This document shows positions 1-7,744 of a DNA stretch of 12,584 bases, in pieces; positions within the stretch are counted from its first letter, which is position 1; each line of letters begins with the position of its first letter. Origin of the DNA: Caryophanales bacterium UBA3260 (GTDB taxonomy: Bacteria; Bacillota_I; Bacilli_A; RF39; UBA660); the NCBI GenBank assembly GCA_002362595.1, contig DEUO01000073.1, positions 1-12,584 of the forward strand, in the 5' to 3' direction. The position numbers and the translations under genes are program-made. The notes beneath the pieces were generated by a model that was given only the letters and a program-made list of their open reading frames with translations, searched no databases and was not told the DNA's origin.

Positions 1-36
1 TATTTAATATTTTATATTTTTTATACTTATTTTTTA

Positions 37-45
37 TGATATAAT
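37..45 (+). promoter_or_regulatory. Extended -10 promoter of the plus-strand surface-protein gene
   Basis: A perfect TATAAT at 40-45 is preceded by TGA, giving an extended -10 element (TGnTATAAT). The start codon is 24 bases downstream, so the leader would be about 17 bases and just holds the ribosome binding site. The -35 region at 17-22 is a run of T with no good match to TTGACA; an extended -10 commonly compensates for that. The first 68 bases hold nothing else recognisable. Confidence 0.7.
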
Positions 46-57
46 TATAAAGATAGT

Positions 58-64
58 GGAGGTG
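58..64 (+). promoter_or_regulatory. Ribosome binding site that fixes a TTG start
   Basis: GGAGGTG lies 4 bases before a TTG at 69-71. It is a near-perfect anti-16S match and supports TTG as the real start, because the signal/membrane segment follows directly and no ATG precedes it in frame. Confidence 0.75.
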
Positions 65-68
65 TACA

Positions 69-1760
69 TTGAAAACAAGAAATAAAGTATTTTTAATAAT
101 AAGCATACTCCTAATTATAATAGTTATATATCAAGCTGGTAATACATATGCAAAATATGTATCTGCAAGAAAAGAAAATGCAGAAGGAGATTTTGCAAAA
201 TGGAATATTATTGTTAATAATACTGATATAATGGAAAATAAAATTATAGAAAAACAAAGTGCAATGATGATTATTGATGATGACGATGAAAATAAGTTCT
301 TCTCAAAAAATATTTTCGCTCCAGGAAGACGTGGTTATTTTGAAATAAATATAGATTACTCAGGGGTTTCAATTCCCTTCTCATATGAAATATCTGCTGA
401 AAATGATTCTAAAAATAAAAATATTATTGAATATATAAGAATTATTAAAGACAATGAAAAAGAAAAAGAAAACAAAGAAGAAGAAGACAAAGAAGCAATA
501 GCAGCATTAAATGCTGATGTTAAAAGTAAACAAAACAGTCTTCTAGATATCGATAATCCTTTAAAAAAAGAAATTGATGCTCCAAATGTTAATGATAAAA
601 AAATAACAATAAGAGTATATATATTATGGAGAAATGCCTCTAATACTTCTGCTGATAATAGTGGTAGTAATAATAAATTAAATTATAATATTACTCTTAA
701 ATTCAATCAAATTGGCGAAGTTACTGCTCCACCTATTGAAGAACCAGTTAACCCATTAATTATTGGTGATAGATTGGATAAATCAATATTTAAAGGTCCA
801 GGTAATAATTCAGAGAAAATTGAAGAAAATGATATTATAAAACTAAATAATGAAGAATTTTATGTTATGAGTATTGATAATAATCAAGGTGATGAGAATA
901 GTGCAATAAGAATGATTGCAAAATATAATTTAAATGTTGGCGATTCAAAATATACTAGTGGTACTGAAGGAATTCAAAATGAGTATTGTGGCACACCAGA
1001 TTTAGAGAATCCAGGTGTTGAAAATATTGAAGCCGCAAAATCATATTTGAAGAGAAAATTTGAAGTTCTAAACCATGAACGTAATTCAGATTTTAACGAT
1101 ATTAATTCATTTGCAGAACTTGAAAAGTACGATTATGCTAGAGCATATATACGAGCAAAAATATTTAATCAAAATAGATATGAATTTAAAGAAATTGAAA
1201 ATATTTTTAAATACGAACAATCACTAAATGAAGAGTATAAAGAAAATGTAGAATATTTAAAAGAAACATATGGTTCTAATAAATATTACTGTTCAATGCA
1301 TTTTCATGACCCTGATGCCACTGCTGGATACTGGAATACAAGAAATCCAACAACAATAGATATTAATCAAAGTAATTTACAACAGCATCTTTCAAATTAT
1401 GAAAAATATTTAAAAGACATGAATTATTCAAGTGCTAATGTAAATATACTAGACTTAAATGATATAAATAGTTATTGTACTAATTCTGGAACAAATAAAA
1501 AATTTGTTTGTGAAAACAAATCAAAAATATGGTTAAGTAATGGTCTTTATTGGACATCAGCAGCATTTAATAATGCCGACTTGATAGTTATAAATAATGG
1601 TACTATTAAAAATAGATCATTTAAAACTAAAAACGTATATGGTATTAGACCAGTTGTTACTATTAAAGCATCTGATATAAAAGAATATACTTCATCGAAA
1701 GGTAATCAAATAGATACATCTAATAATAATACTGATACCAATACTGAACAAACAAGTTAA
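69..1760 (+). CDS. SipW-type exported surface protein with C-terminal DUF6273-like domain
   Basis: Predicted exported protein of 563 residues starting at TTG. Residues 6-22 form one hydrophobic segment, followed by YAKYVSARKENAEG and GDFAKWNIIVN (40-50), the layout of SipW-processed TasA/CalY-like proteins. The first domain (about 40-218) has an APG at 84-86, a charged Glu/Lys insert at about 128-145, LWRNA (186-190) and KFNQI (211-215). These match positions in the minus-strand proteins at 10113-10913 and 1842-2942. A Pro-rich linker (219-229) leads to a second domain, about 230-535. It opens with EEFYVMSID and AKYNLNVGDS and closes with LYWTSAAF (493-500) and YGIRPVVTIK (524-533), which resembles DUF6273/formylglycine-enzyme-like surface domains. 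No LPXTG motif is seen. It is convergent to the main cluster and has its own promoter and terminator, so it is probably regulated separately. Seen: motifs and layout. Inferred: domain name and SipW processing. Confidence 0.72.
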   Translation: MKTRNKVFLIISILLIIIVIYQAGNTYAKYVSARKENAEGDFAKWNIIVNNTDIMENKIIEKQSAMMIIDDDDENKFFSKNIFAPGRRGYFEINIDYSGVSIPFSYEISAENDSKNKNIIEYIRIIKDNEKEKENKEEEDKEAIAALNADVKSKQNSLLDIDNPLKKEIDAPNVNDKKITIRVYILWRNASNTSADNSGSNNKLNYNITLKFNQIGEVTAPPIEEPVNPLIIGDRLDKSIFKGPGNNSEKIEENDIIKLNNEEFYVMSIDNNQGDENSAIRMIAKYNLNVGDSKYTSGTEGIQNEYCGTPDLENPGVENIEAAKSYLKRKFEVLNHERNSDFNDINSFAELEKYDYARAYIRAKIFNQNRYEFKEIENIFKYEQSLNEEYKENVEYLKETYGSNKYYCSMHFHDPDATAGYWNTRNPTTIDINQSNLQQHLSNYEKYLKDMNYSSANVNILDLNDINSYCTNSGTNKKFVCENKSKIWLSNGLYWTSAAFNNADLIVINNGTIKNRSFKTKNVYGIRPVVTIKASDIKEYTSSKGNQIDTSNNNTDTNTEQTS

Positions 1761-1790
1761 ACAAGGAAGAATCATCTTCCTTGTTTTGTT
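1759..1790 (+). terminator. Rho-independent terminator of the plus-strand gene
   Basis: A perfect 10-base stem (1761-1770 with 1775-1784; ACAAGGAAGA and its complement) closes an ATCA tetraloop and is followed by TTTGTT. The stem can extend by two A-T pairs into the TAA stop codon of the plus-strand gene. Confidence 0.9.
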
Positions 1791-1794
1791 ATTC

Positions 1795-1834
1795 CAAAAT
1801 AAAAGTAACTAATCATTTCATTAGTTACTTTTAA
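1795..1834 (-). terminator. Terminator of the minus-strand cluster
   Basis: A perfect 13-base inverted repeat (1801-1813 with 1820-1832; AAAAGTAACTAAT and its complement), extendable to 14 pairs, surrounds a 6-base loop. Read on the minus strand it is followed by a T-rich run (TTTTATTTT) and lies just after the TAA at 1842-1844. The A/T arms mean it could also stop plus-strand transcripts that pass the first hairpin. Confidence 0.85.
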
Positions 1835-1841
1835 TATACTT

Positions 1842-2942
1842 TTAAGAAGTTGGATTAGATGTATTATCTTTTCCTAAATGATAACCATCTGTTTGAGATA
1901 CAGTCATAGATAATTCTATAACTAAATCTTTAAATATTATTCTTTTATTTTCTCCACCAGCTGGATCAGGTATCTCTATAAAATAGTTAGTATTATCTTC
2001 TTTTGTAGCTTCTAATATTTTGTCAGCATATTTTTCATTTTCTTTTTTAAACTTAGCTGATGCATCTCCATAATAAGTATCTATTAAATCACAAGTAGAT
2101 AAATTTACAGCAGTATCTTCAGTTACTACTTCTCCATCTTTATTCATTCCATCTATTGATATAGAAGGTAATTCGTTAAAATATTTATCTCTTTGTTTAT
2201 CAACAGCTTTTAATACCTCCGTACTTAATATCTTTTGACGACATTTAGGAACTTTAAAAGGAATTTCTGTAATAGTCTCTTCTTCAGTTCCTTCTACTTT
2301 TTCTGTTTTAAAAACATTACCATCAATTAAAGTATTATCTCCTTCATAAGGCCATTCAAGTGTAAAATTAATATCTAAATTTCCACCACTTTGTATTACT
2401 AATTCTTTAACATCTATATTCAATATAAAAGGAAAGCCACTAATTGTATGTCTAAAACATTCCACTTTATTAGCATCGTCTTCTTGCTTATCTTGATTAT
2501 TTAGTATATCATTACTTACTTCATCATATTTTTTTACTGAACCGTCTTTAAATACAATACTTCTTTCAAGATTATATTCATCAATATCATATTTTCTACC
2601 AAACAAGTAAACACTTGTTACCTCGAAATAGAAGGATGCTGGTATAGCTCCAGAGTTATTTAAATTAATTGGTTTACCTATAGCATGTTCTTTAGTTATA
2701 CCTGGACTAATATTTTCAAAAGTATATGAATAAGTACCAGAATCATTAACAGATATATTCCAACTATCTACTTCACCATCTACTCTCATCCCAACTTTTA
2801 AATTATTATAAAACCAAGCAAGTGAAGTAGATATACAAGCAACTAAAATAAGTAATAGTAAACCTTTTCTATGCCTTTTTAAAGCGATATATAAAATACT
2901 CTGACCATGATATTTATTACTATTATTATCATTATTATTCAT
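1842..2942 (-). CDS. SipW-type TasA/CalY-like exported protein
   Basis: Predicted exported or membrane-anchored protein of 366 residues. An Asn-rich N-terminus encoded by AAT/GAT triplets precedes a positive stretch (LKRHRKG) and a hydrophobic segment at about 28-44. GEVDSWNISVN (56-66) follows, then SPG (79-81) and EWPYEGDN (196-203). The same ordered landmarks occur in the proteins at 10113-10913 and 69-1760, and they resemble SipW-dependent TasA/CalY (camelysin) proteins. The charged C-terminal region (about 210-366) is not recognised. It is the last gene of the cluster, 44 bases after the long-tailed SipW-type peptidase that is the obvious processing enzyme. AAGGAGTGAT lies 10 bases before this ATG; an ATG 4 bases upstream meets TAA after three codons, so the start at 2942 is secure. 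A likely own promoter precedes it. No cell-wall sorting motif is present. Confidence 0.75.
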   Translation of the reverse strand: MNNNDNNSNKYHGQSILYIALKRHRKGLLLLILVACISTSLAWFYNNLKVGMRVDGEVDSWNISVNDSGTYSYTFENISPGITKEHAIGKPINLNNSGAIPASFYFEVTSVYLFGRKYDIDEYNLERSIVFKDGSVKKYDEVSNDILNNQDKQEDDANKVECFRHTISGFPFILNIDVKELVIQSGGNLDINFTLEWPYEGDNTLIDGNVFKTEKVEGTEEETITEIPFKVPKCRQKILSTEVLKAVDKQRDKYFNELPSISIDGMNKDGEVVTEDTAVNLSTCDLIDTYYGDASAKFKKENEKYADKILEATKEDNTNYFIEIPDPAGGENKRIIFKDLVIELSMTVSQTDGYHLGKDNTSNPTS

Positions 2943-2968
2943 TCATATATCACTCCTTACTATAAAAT

Positions 2969-2977
2969 ATTATATCA
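2969..2977 (-). promoter_or_regulatory. Extended -10 promoter before the last cluster gene
   Basis: Read on the minus strand this is TGATATAAT, an extended -10 identical over ATGATATAAT to the one before the plus-strand gene. The expected start of transcription is about 20 bases before the ATG at 2942. The -35 position (2992-2997, TAGAAG) matches TTGACA at only 3 of 6 bases and lies inside the 3' end of the peptidase gene. It would allow the surface protein to be made at a different level from the rest of the cluster. Confidence 0.55.
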
Positions 2978-2986
2978 TATTGTAGT

Positions 2987-4045
2987 TTACTCTTCTACAT
3001 CTTTATCATGTTCTTTTTTTTCTTCTATTAATTTCTCTCTTAAATACTTTAAGAATTCATCAATTTCTTCATCACTTGTCTCTTTATGTTCTTTTTTAAT
3101 ATTCTCCACTGTTTCTATTATTTCTTCTTCATCTATCTTAATACTATTATCTTTTTTACCTTCTTGTTCTATCTTTTCTTCTCTATCTTCTATATCACTA
3201 ATAGCATCAAAATTAATTACTTCAGTATGATCAGCTTTTATTATATCGCTAATTAATTTTTCTTCTGCATCTTTACTATGTACATGAGAACTTTTTATTT
3301 TATCTATTTTCTTTTGCATTTCTTCAGGAGATAATATTCTATGTTCTTCTATATTATTCTTTTTATTTACTTCTACAGTATTAGTCCCATTTCTAATAGC
3401 TTCTATTTTTCTCTGTCTTTCTTCTTCCGTAAGTATATGACTATCTTTTTCTAATTCTTTAACTTCACCTTTAGTTAATTTTTTTTCTTTAGCTACTTTT
3501 CTTTCTTCATCATATAACATTTTTATTATTTCTATAGATACAAGTATTGCCATAGGTATTGTTATTACAAGTAATAATAATACCTTACTAGTAGTAATAT
3601 ATCCTAATATACTTAATAGAAAGAATCTATATACTACTTTACCTACTACTTGGTCTTCTCCAACTATCGGGTCTTCTACATTATTAGCGATACCTTTAGT
3701 ATGGTATGAATATTTACCTTTTTCATCTATTTCTACATCTATAACTTCGTGGGTAATATTTACCATACCCATTTTACCTACTTCTGCTTTATATGTAACA
3801 GCATCTCCTATTTTAATATCATCCATAGGAACATCTTTTATTAATAAAGTATCTCCTATATTATACATCGGAATCATACTACCTGTTGCAACAGTAAATA
3901 TTCTAAATCCAAAGAAACTACCTCTATTTGAGAATTTCTGAATACCAGTTAAAAGTATTAATACTATTAATACAACAGTAATTGTTATTTCTACTATTGT
4001 AGATATACTTTTAAATAATCGATTATTAGCTATATTTCTTATCAT
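2987..4045 (-). CDS. SipW-type (S26B) signal peptidase I with long charged cytoplasmic tail
   Basis: Membrane signal peptidase that would cleave signal peptides on the outer face of the membrane. A transmembrane helix at about 17-34 is followed by VATGSMIPMYNIGD (52-65), with Ser56 as the predicted nucleophile. NITHEV (97-101) supplies His99 in place of the bacterial lysine, as in the ER/SipW Ser-His branch (MEROPS S26B). YHTKGIANNVEDP (114-126) and QVVGKVVYR (132-140) complete the catalytic fold, and a second helix spans about 153-175. Typical SipW enzymes end near 190 residues. This one adds about 175 charged residues, predicted helical and cytosolic, including a duplicated unit (204-218 and 237-251). 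It starts 10 bases after the DUF2357 gene, with AAGGGGGA overlapping that gene's stop codon. The surface protein at 1842-2942 is its nearest likely substrate. The peptidase call is firm; the tail's role is unknown. Confidence 0.9.
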   Translation of the reverse strand: MIRNIANNRLFKSISTIVEITITVVLIVLILLTGIQKFSNRGSFFGFRIFTVATGSMIPMYNIGDTLLIKDVPMDDIKIGDAVTYKAEVGKMGMVNITHEVIDVEIDEKGKYSYHTKGIANNVEDPIVGEDQVVGKVVYRFFLLSILGYITTSKVLLLLVITIPMAILVSIEIIKMLYDEERKVAKEKKLTKGEVKELEKDSHILTEEERQRKIEAIRNGTNTVEVNKKNNIEEHRILSPEEMQKKIDKIKSSHVHSKDAEEKLISDIIKADHTEVINFDAISDIEDREEKIEQEGKKDNSIKIDEEEIIETVENIKKEHKETSDEEIDEFLKYLREKLIEEKKEHDKDVEE

Positions 4046-4055
4046 ATTATCCCCC

Positions 4056-5165
4056 TTAGTTGAGTTTAATTGAATCTATCTTTGTCATATATTTATCAAT
4101 ATATTTACGGAATATCTTAGCAATTCCTTCATTAGTAGCATTATTTTTATATTTAATAATAGCAAATTGTTCTCCTACCATATCTTTTAACTCATCTTCA
4201 GATAAACCAGCATTTATATCTATAATTCTTTGTATTACTTGTTTTACTACTCTTTCCTTTTCATATTTAGATACATATTCGTCTTTATTAAGAGTACATA
4301 ATGCTAAATAATCTAATAAGAATGTTTCATCAAAGAAATCTCTAAGTTCTCCTTCATCAGTATAATTCTTATCTTTTTTATCTCTTTTAGATTCATCACC
4401 AAAATGTTCTTGTAAGTAATTCCATAATACTAATGCATATTGGAAATTAGTATTTTTAAGTATTACATTAGTTTTCTTTATTGGAGGTCTAACTATCTGA
4501 ACATGTGCTTTAGCTAAATCTCTAAATACTATAGTATTTTTTAAATCTAATATTTGTCTTTCTATTTTTTCTATTCTTTGTGCTAAAGATAATCCATCTT
4601 TATTTTTTTCATTCAATTTAACATTTAGTTCTGTTTTTATAGCTAGTTCTATAGATATTTTTTCTTTGCCTACTATAGAAGCAGCTTTATATTGTACACC
4701 TTTATCATCTTTTAAATAAGAACCTGTTATAGTATCTCTTTTTTTTGTAGATAGAAATGTTTCCATTGTAAGTATTAAAGTATATATAAATCTATTTTCA
4801 TATGTATCATATGTTTCTTCTTTATTAACATTTAATATTTTAGATGGTGTTATTTCATCTTTTTCATTTATTTCTTGAATTAAATTAGTATGTTTAGACA
4901 AGTGTTTTATACTATCTACACCTGTCTTTTTTGATTGTTCTATTTTTACTACTTCTTCTTCATTTATAATAAAGCGGTTAGGATTTCTAAGAATATTATC
5001 TAGATATCTCATTGTATTTTCCATTAATTCAACCCATTCGAAGTTTGCTTCTACTTTATCATAATGTAGGTCAACAACCATATCGGACTTACTATTTTTA
5101 GCAAATGTTTCTATTTTTTTATTATCAGATCTCTCAAATAGGACATTTACACTTAATTCATCCAT
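4056..5165 (-). CDS. DUF2357 domain protein, McrC-like partner without visible nuclease
   Basis: Cytosolic protein of 369 residues with no signal or membrane segment. Residues 111-134 contain the DUF2357 signature ETYDTYENRFIYTL, and RPPIKKTNVILKN (226-238) with ALVLWNYL (244-251) fits its C-terminal part. In LlaJI/McrC-type restriction subunits DUF2357 binds the McrB-like ring and is usually joined to a PD-(D/E)XK nuclease. I find no such module here: the C-terminus (260-369) is charged and helical and has no clear Asp...(Asp/Glu)-x-Lys constellation (QFAIIKYK at 333-340 is at best a remnant). The gene follows the McrB-like ATPase by about 30 bases, the usual order. The start is placed at ATG 5165 because AAAGGTGG is 9 bases upstream; the GTG at 5171 is only 3 bases from it. 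Domain call by motif; a non-nucleolytic role is inferred. Confidence 0.7.
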   Translation of the reverse strand: MDELSVNVLFERSDNKKIETFAKNSKSDMVVDLHYDKVEANFEWVELMENTMRYLDNILRNPNRFIINEEEVVKIEQSKKTGVDSIKHLSKHTNLIQEINEKDEITPSKILNVNKEETYDTYENRFIYTLILTMETFLSTKKRDTITGSYLKDDKGVQYKAASIVGKEKISIELAIKTELNVKLNEKNKDGLSLAQRIEKIERQILDLKNTIVFRDLAKAHVQIVRPPIKKTNVILKNTNFQYALVLWNYLQEHFGDESKRDKKDKNYTDEGELRDFFDETFLLDYLALCTLNKDEYVSKYEKERVVKQVIQRIIDINAGLSEDELKDMVGEQFAIIKYKNNATNEGIAKIFRKYIDKYMTKIDSIKLN

Positions 5166-5174
5166 AATCACTAA

Positions 5175-5182
5175 CCACCTTT
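5175..5182 (-). promoter_or_regulatory. Ribosome binding site deciding the DUF2357 gene start
   Basis: AAAGGTGG on the minus strand is 9 bases from ATG 5165 and 3 bases from the upstream GTG 5171, which favours the ATG and makes the protein two residues shorter. Confidence 0.6.
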
Positions 5183-5198
5183 CTTCTTATTCTTTTTA

Positions 5199-6737
5199 TT
5201 ATGTTAATTTCTTTAATCTTTCAAGGAATTCAATACATTCTTTCATTTTGCCCTTTCCAAAATTAGTATCAAGGAATGATATAAATCCATCTATTTCATC
5301 TCTAATATATGCTATATTTAATTGTTCAAATTTACGAAGTATTTTTTTAGCTATGAAGTAATCTACTCCATCTACTTCTGTTCCACCACACTCTACATAT
5401 ACTGGAACAAATTTTTTCATATGTGCAACAATACGATTACCAAAAGCAATTCTGAAATGTTGTATTACATAATCATCCATTTTTTCTATTTTATCTAATG
5501 TTTCTTCACTTATTTGGTGATCATTCATTGCTGAATCAAATAATTTCATTAAGTACGAATAATTAACATCCATTGCCTGTGTAGGTACAGCTTCAAATGG
5601 TGTACCTTTATCATTAATATCTAATGGCATAGCACGGTCGTACACTTTATCTGTAACCATGAATGTTGAATCATCGTTATTGATTGTTCCTATATACCAT
5701 ACATTAGGTGCTATATGTAATTTACCTTGTTTTATATATTTAGGATCTGAACTCCATCCACTAGGTGTTAATTCTACTATCCACTCATCAGTACTAGGCA
5801 TTTCTAGTATAGATAACATTTCTGCAAAATAGTACTCAACACGTGAGATATTCATTTCATCTAAGATTACTGTATAAACATCATCTGTATATCCAGCACC
5901 ATATATTTCTGCTAATAAATCTGTTTCATTAAACTTTTTAGTAAATTCATTGAAGTATCCAAATAATTCTGTTCTATCTCTCCATGATGGTTGTACTGAT
6001 GCAACACATGAATCATGTTTCATAAATTTACCCCAAGCATAAGCAAGTGAAGTTTTACCTGTACCAGAAATACCTTGTAATATAACAAGTTTTGTACTAG
6101 CTAGAGCTGAAATAAACAATCTAACTAAATCTAAATGATAATATAATTTTAATTCTGAAGCACAGAAATTTCTAAAGTTTTCACATAATTCTTGAAGATC
6201 AAATGAACAACCATAATTAACAACTTTGTAATCTTTGAAAGATTCGTCGATAGCACATAATTTTGGGAATCTTGTATCTCCTTCGTGTCCATCTTCTTGT
6301 TGTTGTGCTTCTGCATTCTCTCCTTCTGGTGTGATAACATCTTCTTCATCAGCACCAAGACCAAGTTGAGATACTTTCATCGCATATAATTCGTCTTTTT
6401 CTTTCATTAATGTTCTTACTTGTTTATGTAAATCAGCTAATTCTTCTAATAAAGACTCTTGTTCAACTAAAGTCTTTCTAAATCTTATATATTTTCTTAC
6501 TAAGAAAAATATAACCAATCCAGCAAGTACTAATAAGGCAATAGTAGCTAATATTGCAATTACTACCATAAACCATTCCCCGCCAGTAAAATCATTACTA
6601 TAATTCTTTAATAATGCCGCATAAGCCCTTACATCAAACATTTGTAATATTCCTAAAAAGAATGTTTTAACAGCATCAATAATACCACCAAGTAACTGAT
6701 CTAAAAATTCGTATAAAAACCTAACATACGTATTCAT
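5199..6737 (-). CDS. Membrane-anchored McrB-like AAA+ ATPase/GTPase
   Basis: AAA+ motor of 512 residues. A hydrophobic amphipathic stretch (8-34) precedes a clear transmembrane helix (about 55-80). RKYIRFRK follows, placing the rest in the cytosol, then a coiled coil (about 84-120) and a Glu/Gln-rich linker (128-154). The AAA+ module has Walker A GISGTGKTS (222-230), QPSWRDRTELFGYFN (249-263), Walker B VILDEMN (290-296), the sensor-like GTINNDDST (350-358) and DKVYDRAM (363-370). The TxNxDxS/T...KVxDRA pattern is that of McrB-type ATPases paired with DUF2357 proteins, where McrB itself has NTAD. Such rings normally drive a McrC nuclease. Here the next gene is a DUF2357 protein lacking that nuclease, and surface-protein and signal-peptidase genes flank the pair. 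Its ATG overlaps the previous stop by one base (TAATG), with GAGGTGA 4 bases upstream, so translation is probably coupled. Membrane anchoring is unusual for the family; the function here is inferred. Confidence 0.82.
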   Translation of the reverse strand: MNTYVRFLYEFLDQLLGGIIDAVKTFFLGILQMFDVRAYAALLKNYSNDFTGGEWFMVVIAILATIALLVLAGLVIFFLVRKYIRFRKTLVEQESLLEELADLHKQVRTLMKEKDELYAMKVSQLGLGADEEDVITPEGENAEAQQQEDGHEGDTRFPKLCAIDESFKDYKVVNYGCSFDLQELCENFRNFCASELKLYYHLDLVRLFISALASTKLVILQGISGTGKTSLAYAWGKFMKHDSCVASVQPSWRDRTELFGYFNEFTKKFNETDLLAEIYGAGYTDDVYTVILDEMNISRVEYYFAEMLSILEMPSTDEWIVELTPSGWSSDPKYIKQGKLHIAPNVWYIGTINNDDSTFMVTDKVYDRAMPLDINDKGTPFEAVPTQAMDVNYSYLMKLFDSAMNDHQISEETLDKIEKMDDYVIQHFRIAFGNRIVAHMKKFVPVYVECGGTEVDGVDYFIAKKILRKFEQLNIAYIRDEIDGFISFLDTNFGKGKMKECIEFLERLKKLT

Positions 6738-7744
6738 TACTTCACCTCTGCTATATTTACTATTCTATCTTTTATTTTACCACTATTTTTCATATCTTTG
6801 TAATAATATTTATCAGGACTCATTAAAATTTTATCAAATAGCTCTAAAAACTCTATATTTTCCGTACTATAATTAAATGATTCATCAAGAACTAAACCAA
6901 ATACAAAACCTTGTCTCATATATTCAGTAACAGAACCTTTAAATCTACTAAAACATTCATAATTAATAAGTATTCTTACCTTATCTTGAAAAAAAACATT
7001 ATCTATAATAGTAAATAATCTACTTATCTTTATCTTCTTTTCAAAAAAAGACATTGGTAAATCAATATAATATATTTTTTCAAAATCACAACAAGCTATA
7101 TCATTAATAATAACACTAGCCAATTCTAAGAAACCAATCGTTGTTAAATCTTCACTAATATTATCTCTTTCAGCTACTTTTTTTATAGCAGCTTCACTAT
7201 ATAATTCAGGAAATGTTATATTATTCTTAAGTTCAACTTTTAACTCACTCTTACCCATCTTATGGTATTCTAAAGAAAAAGTTGGACTTTCAAAAGAATC
7301 TAAAAATTCTTTTCTCTTTCTAGTATCTTGCATTAACATATCATTTAAATTTCTTATAAAATCTAAATCTTCTGTCTTATATACTTTAACTCTATCCATA
7401 TATATTTTTTCAGTAGCTCTTTTTTGAGCTTCTAATAAGTATAATTGATCTAAATCATATAAATAAGGAGCAAAATAACGACTATTTCTAATTATCGGTT
7501 CATATTTAGGTGCTAATTCATAAAGTAATCTTTCTACCGCTAAATCTAATGATTTTTCTATCTTCTTATCTAAAGTTAATCTCTCTGATTCTTCATCTAA
7601 ATAATTACTATATCTAACATTAACATAAGCTTCTATCAATTCATCACAGATACTTTTATTGTATTCTTTATCTAAAATTAACTTTAAATACTTATGAAAA
7701 CATTTCTTATTAAATTGAACATATTCATCCATTACATTTATCAT
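6737..7744 (-). CDS. Unknown cytosolic protein, possibly a degenerate EAL-fold domain
   Basis: Protein of 335 residues with no signal or membrane segment. Residues 1-150 are predicted helical and unrecognised. From about 155 the order of short motifs resembles an EAL (cyclic-di-GMP phosphodiesterase) barrel. FSLEY (156-160) and SELKVEL (166-172) sit where EALxRW is expected, then FPELYSEAAI (178-187), YYIDLPMSFF (225-234, for NLSxxxF), RILINYECF (257-265, for LEITES) and MRQGFVFGLVLDESF (276-290, for LGxxxALDDFG). The catalytic acidic residues are mostly replaced and the final strands (AEGVE, QGY) are missing, so any such domain would be inactive and could serve as a binding or scaffold module. 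This is an eye alignment and could be wrong. Both ends are coupled by one-base TAATG overlaps, to the exported protein before it and the McrB-like ATPase after it. AGGAGG 7 bases upstream supports the start. The context suggests a partner of the ATPase. Confidence 0.6.
   Translation of the reverse strand: MINVMDEYVQFNKKCFHKYLKLILDKEYNKSICDELIEAYVNVRYSNYLDEESERLTLDKKIEKSLDLAVERLLYELAPKYEPIIRNSRYFAPYLYDLDQLYLLEAQKRATEKIYMDRVKVYKTEDLDFIRNLNDMLMQDTRKRKEFLDSFESPTFSLEYHKMGKSELKVELKNNITFPELYSEAAIKKVAERDNISEDLTTIGFLELASVIINDIACCDFEKIYYIDLPMSFFEKKIKISRLFTIIDNVFFQDKVRILINYECFSRFKGSVTEYMRQGFVFGLVLDESFNYSTENIEFLELFDKILMSPDKYYYKDMKNSGKIKDRIVNIAEVK

Noticed and set aside
2910..2942. AAT/GAT triplet run as a phase-variable microsatellite
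   Set aside because: The repeat is short and interrupted, and triplet changes would not shift the frame; it just encodes an Asn-rich N-terminus.
2907..3230. Open frame on the plus strand opposite the peptidase tail
   Set aside because: Its product is almost only Ser/Ile/Phe, the complement of Glu/Lys/Asp codons in the minus-strand gene; it has no ribosome binding site.
4060..4311. Open frame on the plus strand opposite the DUF2357 gene
   Set aside because: It lies wholly inside a well-supported gene and has a Ser/Leu/Ile-rich shadow composition.
6149..6364. Short minus-strand frame inside the McrB-like gene
   Set aside because: It is out of frame with the Walker-motif protein and has no ribosome binding site; it is an overlap by chance in AT-rich DNA.
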